Positions 45,296 through 54,413 of a stretch of 64,000 bases of DNA are shown in pieces; position 1 is the stretch's first letter, and every line of letters starts with the position of its first letter. The position numbers and the translations under genes were made by a program. This stretch comes from CAZHVS01 sp964536015 (GTDB lineage Bacteria; Bacteroidota; Ignavibacteria; Ignavibacteriales; Ignavibacteriaceae), in NCBI GenBank assembly GCA_964536015.1, contig CAZHVS010000008.1, positions 62,001-126,000 of the forward strand, written 5' to 3'. The notes under the pieces were generated by a model. The model was not told the DNA's origin and made no database searches. It worked only from the letters and a program-made list of their open reading frames with translations.

Positions 45296-45584
45296 AATTA
45301 TTTATTATCAAATTTTTTATTTTTTACCTTTCTAAATTATGAATATCTATGGAGAATATAATATTAGACTTAAAAATTTTCATTCATATTTTCAGTATTT
45401 TATTGCTCTATGCTTTACAAATTACAACACGGATTTATTTTATTTTGATGAATAAAACATCACAATTCTCATTTATAAAAATTTTTATTAGGAAAATTGT
45501 ATAAACATAACGTAATTTTGCCTCAACGATTCTTGACAATTTTAAACTGTATCGTTAATTTTTCACAAAAGAAATTAGGAATTA
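45296..45584. other. Divergent control region between gatE and nuoA
   Basis: These 289 AT-rich bases hold no gene that I can support. They must contain the promoters of the leftward gatE unit and the rightward nuo operon. The best candidate for nuo is annotated at 45533-45561. I see no clear box for gatE. Confidence 0.6.
45533..45561 (+). promoter_or_regulatory. Candidate nuo operon promoter
   Basis: TTGACA at 45533-45538 is a perfect sigma-70 -35 box, followed after 17 bases by TAATTT at 45556-45561 as a partial -10 box. The ATG of nuoA is 24 bases downstream, with AGGA in between. A competing Bacteroidota-type TAnnTTTG match, TAATTTTG, lies at 45513-45520. Prediction only. Confidence 0.4.
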
Positions 45585-45995
45585 ATGTTAACAGAATTCG
45601 GTAAAATATTTGTTTTCTTCTTAGTTGCAATTATCTTCGTAATAGTTGCACTAGTTTTTGCTAAGATAATCAGACCTGCCCGCCCGACCCACGAAAAACG
45701 TTTAACATATGAATGCGGAGAGTCTCCTGAAGGTTCACCTTGGATAAGATTTAATATTCGCTTTTATGTTGTTGCACTTATCTTTTTAATCTTTGATGTT
45801 GAAGTAGTTTTGCTTGTTCCATGGGCAATGGTTTATCAACAATACGGAATTGCTGGTTATTTAGTAGGAGGAATTTTTCTTGTATTGCTGGCTCTTGGCA
45901 TGGCTTACGAATGGAAAAAAGGTGACCTTGAATGGGCTAGACCTCATCCTAAACCACCGGTAATTGTAAAAGAAAAGATTTTAAATGACATTTGA
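45585..45995 (+). CDS. nuoA: NADH-quinone oxidoreductase-like subunit A
   Basis: NuoA is a small membrane subunit of complex I near the quinone cavity. The 136-residue protein has three membrane helices and the conserved loop TYECGESPEGSPWIRFNIRF, followed by FLIFDVEVVLLVPWA. It is the first gene of the operon, starting at the ATG at 45585 after AGGA. A charged C-terminal tail follows the third helix. Confidence 0.96.
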   Translation: MLTEFGKIFVFFLVAIIFVIVALVFAKIIRPARPTHEKRLTYECGESPEGSPWIRFNIRFYVVALIFLIFDVEVVLLVPWAMVYQQYGIAGYLVGGIFLVLLALGMAYEWKKGDLEWARPHPKPPVIVKEKILNDI

Positions 45996-46042
45996 CCTTT
46001 TCTTTTTTAATTGATTTTACTAACTAAATAAAAAAATAATAT

Positions 46043-46537
46043 ATGAGTCTTTTAGATACTCAATTTTCGGATAACAATATAATTATTACAAAAGTTGATG
46101 ACCTGCTCAACTGGGCACGATTGTCATCAATATGGCAGGTTAGTTTTGGACTTGCGTGCTGTGCTATTGAGATGATGGCTACTTCTGCCTCTCACTATGA
46201 TTTTGACAGATTCGGCGTTATTCCTCGTCCCACACCACGCCAGGCAGATGCAATAATTATTTCGGGTACTGTAACTTTTAAAATGGCATTAAGAATTAAA
46301 AGAATTTATGAGCAAATGCCTGACCCCAAATATGTTATATCTATGGGTAGTTGTGCTAACTGCGGCGGACCTTACTGGGAACACGGTTATCATGTTCTTA
46401 AAGGGATTGACAGAGTAATTCCTGTTGATGTATATGTTCCTGGATGTCCACCACGTCCAGAAGCATTACTAGAAGGTTTATTAAAGCTACAGGAAAAAAT
46501 CAGGAATGAATCTCTTGTTAAAAAGGCAATTGTATGA
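46043..46537 (+). CDS. nuoB: NADH-quinone oxidoreductase-like subunit B
   Basis: NuoB holds the terminal 4Fe-4S cluster N2 that reduces quinone. All four ligands are visible: the adjacent pair C39-C40 in SFGLACCAIEMMA, C104 in MGSCANCGG and C135 in VPGCPPRPEALLEG. The 164-residue length is usual. The stop overlaps the nuoC start by 4 bases. The 47-base gap after nuoA is the largest spacing in the operon. Confidence 0.98.
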   Translation: MSLLDTQFSDNNIIITKVDDLLNWARLSSIWQVSFGLACCAIEMMATSASHYDFDRFGVIPRPTPRQADAIIISGTVTFKMALRIKRIYEQMPDPKYVISMGSCANCGGPYWEHGYHVLKGIDRVIPVDVYVPGCPPRPEALLEGLLKLQEKIRNESLVKKAIV

Positions 46538-47067
46538 AGACTGCAGAAGAAATTTATAATTCACTTAAAGAAAAATTTAACGAAGATGTAATCAAAATTA
46601 TTACAAATCTTCCGAAAGAAAATATTATTGAGATAAAACCTGAAGCAATCGATAAGATTTGTCTCTTCCTGCGAGACACTCCTGATTACGATTTTGATAG
46701 CTTAATTTTACTCTCAGGGGTGGATGATGAGAATGGTCAGAAAGTAACTCAGGCAGATGGAAGTTTTGATATAACTAGTGGAACTTTATCTGTTGTTTAT
46801 CATATAGAATCAATTAAGTTGAAACATAAACTGTGTTTAAGAACATCTGTACCAAGAGAAAAACCGGAAGTTCAATCAGTTGCCAATATATGGCGAGGAA
46901 GTGATTATCACGAAAGAGAAGCTTTTGATATGTTTGGAATCATTTTCCTTAATCATCCAAATTTACAAAGAATATTAATGCCTTATGATTGGGATGCAGG
47001 TTATCCTTTAAGAAAAGATTATCGAAACCCAGAGTTTTATAAAGGCATGAAAGTTCCATATAATTAA
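46534..47067 (+). CDS. nuoC: NADH-quinone oxidoreductase-like subunit C
   Basis: NuoC is the 30-kDa-type subunit of the peripheral arm and packs against NuoD. The 177-residue protein carries the family signature around VANIWRGSDYHEREAFDMFG and ends RILMPYDWDAGYPLRKDY. It is a stand-alone gene rather than a nuoCD fusion. It overlaps nuoB by 4 bases and precedes nuoD by 9 bases. Confidence 0.97.
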   Translation: MKTAEEIYNSLKEKFNEDVIKIITNLPKENIIEIKPEAIDKICLFLRDTPDYDFDSLILLSGVDDENGQKVTQADGSFDITSGTLSVVYHIESIKLKHKLCLRTSVPREKPEVQSVANIWRGSDYHEREAFDMFGIIFLNHPNLQRILMPYDWDAGYPLRKDYRNPEFYKGMKVPYN

Positions 47068-47076
47068 GAAAAAATT

Positions 47077-48192
47077 ATGGCATTAAAAACAGAAACAATG
47101 GTCCTTAATATGGGACCGCAACATCCTTCAACTCACGGCGTACTTAGACTTGAGTTAGAACTTGATGGTGAAGTAGTTGTTAACGTTAAACCTCATATAG
47201 GTTATCTTCACAGGTGTTTTGAAAAGCATTGTGAAGCAATGACATATCCGCAAATAATTCCTTATGTAGATAGACTGGATTATCTTGCTGCAATGAATAA
47301 TGAATTGGCTTATGTTATTGCTGTTGAACGCCTTTGCGATATTCAGGTTCCGGAAAGAGTTGAATACATTCGTGTTATTATGAATGAGTTAAACAGAATA
47401 GCATCTCACCAGGTGGCTCTTGGAACTTATGGAATTGATATTGGTGCCTGGACACCTTTCTTATATTTGTTCAGAGATAGAGAAAAAATTCTTTCATTAT
47501 TTGAGATGACATGCGGTGCTAGGTTGCTATACAATTATATATGGATTGGTGGTCTTTCACACGATATTCATCCGGATTTTTTAAGATTGACAAAAGAGTT
47601 TGTTGATTTCTTTAAAGGGACAATTAAAGAACTAAATAATCTTTTATCTTATAATAAAATATTTATTGAACGTACTGCCAATATTGGAATTCTTCCTTCT
47701 GAAACCGCTATTAATTGGGGTGTAACAGGTCCTAATCTAAGAGCAAGTGGTGTTAAATGGGACATTAGAAGAAATGATCCTTATTCTATTTATGATAGAT
47801 TTGAATTTGAAATTCCTGTTGGGCAAGGATTAAAAGGAACTGTTGGTGACTGCTGGGACAGATATTATGTGCGCGTTTTAGAAATGGAACAAAGCCTCAG
47901 AATTATTGAACAAGCTATCGCACAAATTCCTGATGGTGATGTAAAAGCAGCCATCCCAAAAAGGATTAAGCCTCCTGAAGGACAAATTTATTCACGTATT
48001 GAAAACCCTAAAGGTGAACTTGGTTTCTTTATTGTTAGTAAAGGTGGCTTACAACCTCATCGAGTTAAGGTACGTCCACCTTCATTTGTTACATTATCTG
48101 TTCTTGGTGAACTTTGTAAAGGACATTTAGTAGCAGATGTGATTGCAAATCTTGGAAGTATTGATCTAGTACTTGGAGAAATTGACAGATGA
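47077..48192 (+). CDS. nuoD: NADH-quinone oxidoreductase-like subunit D
   Basis: NuoD is the 49-kDa-type, hydrogenase-related subunit that forms the quinone-binding site with NuoB. The 371-residue protein begins with MVLNMGPQHPSTHGVLRLEL, then HIGYLHRCFEKHCEAMTYPQ and the conserved RIASHQVALGTYGIDIGAWTP-type region, and ends with DLVLGEIDR. It is shorter than fused NuoCD forms and matches the separate subunit. Its stop overlaps the nuoH start by 4 bases. Confidence 0.97.
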   Translation: MALKTETMVLNMGPQHPSTHGVLRLELELDGEVVVNVKPHIGYLHRCFEKHCEAMTYPQIIPYVDRLDYLAAMNNELAYVIAVERLCDIQVPERVEYIRVIMNELNRIASHQVALGTYGIDIGAWTPFLYLFRDREKILSLFEMTCGARLLYNYIWIGGLSHDIHPDFLRLTKEFVDFFKGTIKELNNLLSYNKIFIERTANIGILPSETAINWGVTGPNLRASGVKWDIRRNDPYSIYDRFEFEIPVGQGLKGTVGDCWDRYYVRVLEMEQSLRIIEQAIAQIPDGDVKAAIPKRIKPPEGQIYSRIENPKGELGFFIVSKGGLQPHRVKVRPPSFVTLSVLGELCKGHLVADVIANLGSIDLVLGEIDR

Positions 48193-49262
48193 TTAACAAC
48201 TTCGTTTATGATATTTTTGGCAGTGTGGATATTTTTTCCGCACTTATCTCTACTGCTGTACCTTTAGTTTACATTTTAATTTATGCTTTATTTGCAATTT
48301 GGTTAGAAAGAAAAGTATCTGCACACATGCAGGATAGACTCGGACCAATGAGAGTAGGTTGGCATGGAGCTTTACAAACTATTGCAGATATGGTAAAGTT
48401 AATTCAAAAAGAAGATACTACAGCAGATGATAATGATAAAAAATTATTTAATATTGCACCACTACTTGTATTTACTGGCAGTTATGTAGGTTTTGCAGCA
48501 ATCCCTTTTTCTTCTGTATATATTGGAAGCAATATTGATTTAGGCCTTTTATATATTGTTGCTGTATCTGGATTTGTTGTAGCAGGAATTTTAATGGCTG
48601 GCTGGTCATCTAATAATAAATATTCTTTATATGGTGCAGTTCGTTCCGCTTCACAAATGGTTAGTTATGAAATACCAACTGTACTTGTTATCATTATGAT
48701 AATTATGATTGCCGGTACTTTAAATTTACACGAACTCAGTTCTATGCAAACAAGCAGTTTCTGGAACTGGTGGATTTTTGGTGGAACTCTTGCGGGATGG
48801 AAAAAATTTGTTCTTATTCCATTTATGTTTATAGCGTTTATTTCTGTCTTTATAAGTTCACTTGCAGAAGTAAACAGAGCACCATTCGATATACCTGAAG
48901 CTGAATCGGAACTTGTTGCCGGATATTTTACTGAATATTCGGGAATGAAATGGGGAATGTTTATGCTTGGCGAATATGCTAATATGTTTATCGTTTCATC
49001 AATTATTGTAGCCATTTTTCTTGGTGGTTTCCAATCTCCATTTGGTTATCTCGGTAACAGTCTAAATGTTCCCTGGTTAATTCCTGTTGAACAATTTATT
49101 TGGTTTACAATTAAAGGAATGTCTTTCATCTTTATACAAATGTGGTTAAGATGGACTCTTCCCCGTCTTCGAGTTGATCAATTAATGGAAATGTGTTGGA
49201 AATATTTAATTCCAATTGCGTTTGTTAATATTGTAATAGTCGGTTTAATAATGGTTTTATAA
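48189..49262 (+). CDS. nuoH: NADH-quinone oxidoreductase-like subunit H
   Basis: NuoH is the ND1-type membrane subunit joining the peripheral and membrane arms. The 357-residue protein has about eight hydrophobic helices. It contains the conserved loop LERKVSAHMQDRLGPMRVGW, the AEVNRAPFDIPEAESELVAG block and YSGMKWGMFMLGEYANMF, which are hallmark NuoH sequences. It overlaps nuoD by 4 bases and is 3 bases before nuoI. Confidence 0.98.
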   Translation: MINNFVYDIFGSVDIFSALISTAVPLVYILIYALFAIWLERKVSAHMQDRLGPMRVGWHGALQTIADMVKLIQKEDTTADDNDKKLFNIAPLLVFTGSYVGFAAIPFSSVYIGSNIDLGLLYIVAVSGFVVAGILMAGWSSNNKYSLYGAVRSASQMVSYEIPTVLVIIMIIMIAGTLNLHELSSMQTSSFWNWWIFGGTLAGWKKFVLIPFMFIAFISVFISSLAEVNRAPFDIPEAESELVAGYFTEYSGMKWGMFMLGEYANMFIVSSIIVAIFLGGFQSPFGYLGNSLNVPWLIPVEQFIWFTIKGMSFIFIQMWLRWTLPRLRVDQLMEMCWKYLIPIAFVNIVIVGLIMVL

Positions 49263-49265
49263 AAT

Positions 49266-49856
49266 ATGAAACAATACTTTAAAAATATTTATGATGGAAT
49301 TGTAACAGCATTAATTGGAATGAGAATTACATTTTCACATCTCTTTACTCCTGCTGTAACAATTCAATATCCTCATGAAAAACCAAAATTACCTGAAAGA
49401 GCCCGAAACAGATTATATGTTAATATGGACGATTGTATCGGTTGTGATCAATGTGCCCGTGCATGTCCTGTCGATTGTATAACAATTGAAACTGTTAAGG
49501 GTTTACCAACTGATGATATTGGTAAAACTTCTCAAGGGAAGAAAAAAGCTTTGTGGGTAACAAAATTTGAAATTGATATAGCAAAGTGTTGTTATTGCAG
49601 TCTTTGTGTTTGGCCTTGTCCTACTGAATGTATCTTTATGACAGATATATACGAATTTTCGGAATACGACAGGAATAAATTGATTTATAACTTTGCTACT
49701 TTATCACGTGAAGAAGTTCAACAAAAAAAGGACAATTATGCAAAGTTTGAAGCAGAAAAAGTTGCTCAAAAAGCTGCAGATCCTAAACCTGTTATAAAGC
49801 CTGTTGAACAAAAACCGGAACAAAAAACTGATAACCCGGGAGAAACTAAAGAATGA
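49266..49856 (+). CDS. nuoI: NADH-quinone oxidoreductase-like subunit I (two 4Fe-4S clusters)
   Basis: NuoI carries the two tetranuclear iron-sulfur clusters leading to NuoB. The ligands are C57, C60, C63 and C67 in DDCIGCDQCARACPVDC, and C108, C111, C114 and C118 in KCCYCSLCVWPCPTEC, with C71 and C122 completing the ferredoxin-type pattern. The 196-residue protein ends in a hydrophilic K/P/E-rich tail (about residues 160-196) of low complexity. In a complex lacking NuoEFG this subunit is a likely entry region for electrons, possibly from ferredoxin; that is inference. It overlaps nuoJ by 4 bases. Confidence 0.97.
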   Translation: MKQYFKNIYDGIVTALIGMRITFSHLFTPAVTIQYPHEKPKLPERARNRLYVNMDDCIGCDQCARACPVDCITIETVKGLPTDDIGKTSQGKKKALWVTKFEIDIAKCCYCSLCVWPCPTECIFMTDIYEFSEYDRNKLIYNFATLSREEVQQKKDNYAKFEAEKVAQKAADPKPVIKPVEQKPEQKTDNPGETKE

Positions 49857-50344
49857 ATCTGTATGATATAATTTTTTACTTTTTTGCAGCAATTACAATC
49901 ATCTCTGCATTTTTTGTAGTAACAACCAAAAACATTATTCACTCGGCTTATAATTTATTGCTAACATTTTTTGGTGTTGCTGGAATCTATGTTTTGTTAG
50001 GTGCAGACTTTATAGCTATTGTTCAATTAATTGTATATGTTGGTGGTATTTTAATACTTATGCTTTTTGGTGTGATGTTGACAAATAAGATTACTAATGT
50101 ATCGATTAAGACAGAAGCAGCTTATGTTATTCCTTCTTCAATTGTAGTAGGATTATTCACAGGAATATTAATTGCTGTTCTTGTTAACACAAACTGGAAA
50201 GTATTTCCTTCAGAGCAGCCTGTTCCAACTACAAGAAGCCTTGGTGTTGTTATGATGAACGAATATGCTGTAATTTTTGAATTACTTGGAATACTTTTAC
50301 TTATTGCATTAATCGGTGCTGCAAGCATCGCCAGAAATAAATAG
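49853..50344 (+). CDS. nuoJ: NADH-quinone oxidoreductase-like subunit J
   Basis: NuoJ is an ND6-type membrane subunit. The 163-residue protein has five predicted helices and the typical GADFIAIVQLIVYVGGILIL region with LMLFGVMLTNK after it, and the closing LGILLLIALIGAASIARNK. It overlaps nuoI by 4 bases and is 7 bases before nuoK. Confidence 0.96.
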   Translation: MNLYDIIFYFFAAITIISAFFVVTTKNIIHSAYNLLLTFFGVAGIYVLLGADFIAIVQLIVYVGGILILMLFGVMLTNKITNVSIKTEAAYVIPSSIVVGLFTGILIAVLVNTNWKVFPSEQPVPTTRSLGVVMMNEYAVIFELLGILLLIALIGAASIARNK

Positions 50345-50351
50345 GTTTTAT

Positions 50352-50663
50352 ATGAGTAGTATCGGATTAAATCATTTTTTAATAGTAAGTGCAATCCTTT
50401 TTTCACTCGGCATTTATGGTATCGTTACAAGGAAGAATGCTGTAATGGTTCTTATGGGAATTGAATTGATTCTCAACTCGGCAAATATAAATTTTATTGC
50501 CTTTTCCCGATTTGGAAACTTTGGTTACCAAGGACAGCTTTTTGCATTATTTGTAATTGTATTGGCTGCTGCAGAAGCTGCCATCGCTCTTGCTATTGTT
50601 TTGAATATTTATAAACAATTTACCACAGTTAATGTGGATGAAATAGATAAATTAAAAGAATAG
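50352..50663 (+). CDS. nuoK: NADH-quinone oxidoreductase-like subunit K
   Basis: NuoK is the ND4L-type membrane subunit with three helices and buried glutamates used in proton transfer. The 103-residue protein has LGIYGIVTRKNAVMVLMGIE, LILNSANINFIAFS and VLAAAEAAIALAIVLNIYK. An in-frame ATG at 50316 lies inside nuoJ and would add 12 residues. I prefer the ATG at 50352, which is just after the nuoJ stop and gives the normal start MSSIGLNHFL. It is followed by nuoL after 6 bases. Confidence 0.96.
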   Translation: MSSIGLNHFLIVSAILFSLGIYGIVTRKNAVMVLMGIELILNSANINFIAFSRFGNFGYQGQLFALFVIVLAAAEAAIALAIVLNIYKQFTTVNVDEIDKLKE

Positions 50664-50669
50664 AGTTTT

Positions 50670-52766
50670 ATGAACGAATCAACTTTAGTTACTTTAGCCT
50701 TAGTTGTATTATTTACTCCTTTGCTTGGATTTTTAGGAACTGTATTATTTGGTAAAAAAATCAAGAAGATGTTTATTTTCGAGATGATTGCTATAACAAT
50801 TGTTATGGTTTTATCAATCATTATAAACTTTTTCAAACTTGGACAATTTGTAGATTCACGTATTGTTTCAGAAGTTTTATGGATTGATCTAAATAATAAC
50901 TTGCTTCCTAAAATTCAGATTGAACTTGGAATTCTGATTGATAATATTTCTTCAATAATGTTGTTTGTTGTAGCATTGATTAGTACACTTGTTCATTATT
51001 ATTCAATTGAATATATGAAAGGTGATATTCGCTATAATAGGTATTTTGCGTACTTAGGGTTATTCACTTTTTCAATGCTTGGTATCGTTCTTACTCATAA
51101 CATTTTAATGATGTACATCTTCTGGGAACTTGTTGGAATTTCATCTTATCTGTTAATTGGTTTCTGGTATGAGAAAAAATCTGCTTCCGATGCTTCTAAA
51201 AAAGCTTTCATAGTTAATCGCATTGGTGATCTCGGAATGTTTGCAGGAATACTGATAATATTCATTACTTACAATTCATTTACTTTTGATAAAATATTCT
51301 CAGCTATCGGAAATGGTATTCTTCCTTTTAATAGTACTTTTTGGTTGACAATTACCGGCGTGCTACTATTTTGTGGAGCTGTAGGAAAATCTGCTCAATT
51401 CCCTCTTCATGTTTGGTTACCTGATGCAATGGAAGGTCCTACACCTGTTAGTGCATTAATCCATGCTGCAACAATGGTCGCTGCAGGAGTTTATCTTGTA
51501 ACAAGAATATTTGTAATGCTTACGGGTGATGCTTTGTTAATTATAGCAATAGTTGGAATGCTCTCATCTTTTATTCCTGCTACCATTGCAATAACTCAAA
51601 CGGATATTAAAAAAGTCCTTGCGTATTCAACAATAAGTCAACTTGGATACATGATCCTTGCTCTTGGTGTCGGAAGTTATGCATTTGGATTCTTTCATCT
51701 TGTAACTCATGCTTTCTTTAAAGCCGGGCTTTTCCTTGGTGCTGGTTCAGTAATTCACGCAATGCATCACGAACAGGAAATTTCTGAAATGGGTGGACTA
51801 AAGAAAAAACTTCCAATTACGTATGCAACTTTTCTTATTTTCTGTTTAGCTATTTCAGGTGTTCCTTTAACCTCTGGATTTTTAAGTAAAGATGGAATTC
51901 TTGCAGGAACTTATGCTTTTGGTAATTTGACCGGCAAGTGGATTTTTGCTATAAGCGGTTTTCTTGTTGCTTTGATGACGGCTTTTTACATGTTCAGATT
52001 ATTGATTTTAACGTTTCATGGTGAACCAAGAAATCTTCACAAATATGAACACGCACATGAATCACCTAAATTAATGATTGTACCATTAATGATTCTTGCT
52101 GCATTATCTATCTTCATTTTTTATACATTAAATCCTTTAAACGTTGATAGCGGCTGGGTTTTTTCAAAATGGATAAAGACACCTGAATCTGTTGTTCCGC
52201 CTTTAGCCAGATATTCTTTTATGGTAAATGAAACAAAAGAAATAATTCAAAATTCTGAACATCACATGATTCATTCAGAGCAATATACAGAAGCTTTGCA
52301 TCACGCTCATATGCCTGCTGTAATTCTTTCATTGCTGATTGCGGGTATAGGAATTTTACTTGCTTTCCTGTTCTATCAGTGGAAAAAAATTAATGCCGAT
52401 AAAGTTGCTGATACTATAAAACCGGTTTATATTTTTTCCAAAAACAAATGGTACTTTGATGAGTTGTATAAATATACATTCGTTGGATTTACAATTCTTT
52501 TAAGCAAATTTTTAGGATGGTTTGATAATAAAATAATTGATGGAATTGTAAATGGAGCTGCTTCAATTACAAGATTGTTTTCAAAAATTAGCGGGTTAAT
52601 TGATCATTATGTTGTTGATGGATTGGTTAATTTCACTGCATATCTTACAGGATTTTTTGGAATTATATTTAGAAAATTACAAAGTGGAAAAGTGCAAGCA
52701 TATTTAGTTCTGGTAATTTTCTCATTAATTATGCTTGTTTACATATTCACAAATTTAAGATTTTAA
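50670..52766 (+). CDS. nuoL: NADH-quinone oxidoreductase-like subunit L
   Basis: NuoL is the distal antiporter-like subunit whose long lateral helix spans the membrane arm. The 698-residue protein has about 16 hydrophobic segments. It contains the family core MMYIFWELVGISSYLLIGFW, VNRIGDLGMFAGILII, FPLHVWLPDAMEGPTPVSAL with IHAATMVAAGVYL, and AYSTISQLGYMILALGVG. The C-terminal part carries a histidine-rich loop (SEHHMIHSEQYTEALHHAH) and the lateral-helix region. It is followed by nuoM after 19 bases. Confidence 0.97.
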   Translation: MNESTLVTLALVVLFTPLLGFLGTVLFGKKIKKMFIFEMIAITIVMVLSIIINFFKLGQFVDSRIVSEVLWIDLNNNLLPKIQIELGILIDNISSIMLFVVALISTLVHYYSIEYMKGDIRYNRYFAYLGLFTFSMLGIVLTHNILMMYIFWELVGISSYLLIGFWYEKKSASDASKKAFIVNRIGDLGMFAGILIIFITYNSFTFDKIFSAIGNGILPFNSTFWLTITGVLLFCGAVGKSAQFPLHVWLPDAMEGPTPVSALIHAATMVAAGVYLVTRIFVMLTGDALLIIAIVGMLSSFIPATIAITQTDIKKVLAYSTISQLGYMILALGVGSYAFGFFHLVTHAFFKAGLFLGAGSVIHAMHHEQEISEMGGLKKKLPITYATFLIFCLAISGVPLTSGFLSKDGILAGTYAFGNLTGKWIFAISGFLVALMTAFYMFRLLILTFHGEPRNLHKYEHAHESPKLMIVPLMILAALSIFIFYTLNPLNVDSGWVFSKWIKTPESVVPPLARYSFMVNETKEIIQNSEHHMIHSEQYTEALHHAHMPAVILSLLIAGIGILLAFLFYQWKKINADKVADTIKPVYIFSKNKWYFDELYKYTFVGFTILLSKFLGWFDNKIIDGIVNGAASITRLFSKISGLIDHYVVDGLVNFTAYLTGFFGIIFRKLQSGKVQAYLVLVIFSLIMLVYIFTNLRF

Positions 52767-52785
52767 TAAAGGAACTTAGAACACT

Positions 52786-54393
52786 ATGCATCAAATGCCT
52801 CTACTTTCGCTTATTACATTTCTGCCTGTTGTAGCAATGGTTATAATTCTTTTCTTACCTAAAACTCAGGATAGATTAATAAAAATTATTACTGTTGTTG
52901 TCACTGGTCTTCAGGTAATATTGGCTGGGTTTATCTGGAGTAATTACAATTATGCTCTGGGTGGAATTAATAATCAATCGTCTTTTCAATTTGTTGAAAG
53001 ATTTACATGGATTCAAATTCCAAATATTTCATGGATTGGAACGATCAAGATTGATTATTTTCTTGGAGTTGATGGATTAAGTTTGCCACTTGTACTATTG
53101 ACTGCGCTTATTTCTTTCATTGCAGCTATTTCCTCCTGGAACATAAATAAATCTGTCAAAGGCTATTTTGCTCTTTACCTTTTACTTGTTACAGGTATGA
53201 TGGGTGTTTTTGTTGCACTTGATTTCTTCTTATTCTATGTATTTTGGGAATTGATGCTTTTACCTATGTATTTCCTTATTGGTATCTGGGGAGGTCCAAG
53301 AAAAGAATATGCAGCAATCAAGTTCTTCATTTATACTTTGTTTGGTTCTGTATTTATTCTGCTTGCAATTATTGGATTATATTTCAGTACTCAGGAAACT
53401 CTTGTTGATGGAACTAAAATTTTTACATTCAATATGCTGTCAATGATGAATCCTCAGAATTATACTTCTACTGGAATTCTTTCACCGTTTAATCCAAATA
53501 ATTTAAGATTCATCGCTTTCATCGCTCTCTTTGCTGGATTTGCAATTAAGATACCTATGTTCCCTTTCCATACGTGGTTACCTGACGCACACGTTGAAGC
53601 TCCTACTCCTATAAGTGTTATCCTTGCAGGTGTATTATTAAAGATGGGAACTTATGGAATATTAAGAATTAACTTCCCCATCTTCCCTGAAATAACCAAG
53701 TATTTAATCTGGTGGATTGCTCTTTTTGGAATGATTAATATTATTTACGGGGCTTTATGTGCAATGGCTCAAAAAGATTTCAAAAAGCTAATTGCCTATT
53801 CCTCAATTTCACATATGGGTTATGTTCTTTTAGGAATGGCAGCATTAAATACTGCTGGAATTTCCGGAGCAGTTCTTCAAATGTTCAATCACGGAACTAT
53901 TACAGCTATGCTATTCCTTGCAGTAGGAGTTATATATGACAGAGCGCATACAAGAGGCTTGGATGACTTTGGCGGATTAGCTAATCAAATGCCTGTTTAT
54001 ACAGGATTTGTTACTATTTCTTTCTTCGCTGCAATTGGTCTTCCAGGCTTAAGCGGATTTATCTCAGAAGCATTTGTATTCCTTGGAGCTTTCAGTGTTG
54101 TACAAATAAGAGTACTTACGATTCTTTCTACTCTGGGAATTCTTCTTGGTGCTGGCTATATGCTTTGGACTATGCAAAGAGTGTATCTTGGACAACTTCC
54201 TGAAAAATGGAACAAGCTCACAGATATTGACGCAAGAGAATACATTATGTTTGTTCCTCTAACTATTGTTATTATTTTACTTGGAGTTCAACCATCTATT
54301 ATGCTTAACCTTATGAACTCTTCGGTTAATGCAATGGTAGAGTTAATTAAATCATCTAACATTGTTTATCCTTATTTAACAGCAGGATTTTAA
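52786..54393 (+). CDS. nuoM: NADH-quinone oxidoreductase-like subunit M
   Basis: NuoM is a proton-pumping antiporter-like subunit. The 535-residue protein has about 14 membrane segments and the signatures FYVFWELMLLPMYFLIGIWG, FPFHTWLPDAHVEAPTPISV, LAGVLLKMGTYGILRINFP and IAYSSISHMGYVLLGMAAL. The conserved Glu in FWELM and Lys in LLKMG are the family's proton-path residues. It lies between nuoL and nuoN, 20 bases from nuoN. Confidence 0.97.
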   Translation: MHQMPLLSLITFLPVVAMVIILFLPKTQDRLIKIITVVVTGLQVILAGFIWSNYNYALGGINNQSSFQFVERFTWIQIPNISWIGTIKIDYFLGVDGLSLPLVLLTALISFIAAISSWNINKSVKGYFALYLLLVTGMMGVFVALDFFLFYVFWELMLLPMYFLIGIWGGPRKEYAAIKFFIYTLFGSVFILLAIIGLYFSTQETLVDGTKIFTFNMLSMMNPQNYTSTGILSPFNPNNLRFIAFIALFAGFAIKIPMFPFHTWLPDAHVEAPTPISVILAGVLLKMGTYGILRINFPIFPEITKYLIWWIALFGMINIIYGALCAMAQKDFKKLIAYSSISHMGYVLLGMAALNTAGISGAVLQMFNHGTITAMLFLAVGVIYDRAHTRGLDDFGGLANQMPVYTGFVTISFFAAIGLPGLSGFISEAFVFLGAFSVVQIRVLTILSTLGILLGAGYMLWTMQRVYLGQLPEKWNKLTDIDAREYIMFVPLTIVIILLGVQPSIMLNLMNSSVNAMVELIKSSNIVYPYLTAGF

Positions 54394-54413
54394 TTTTAGA
54401 ATTGTAGGGAAAT

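Noticed and set aside
50316..50351. Upstream ATG for nuoK inside nuoJ
   Set aside because: The extra 12 residues are not part of the family, and the ATG at 50352 directly after the nuoJ stop fits better.
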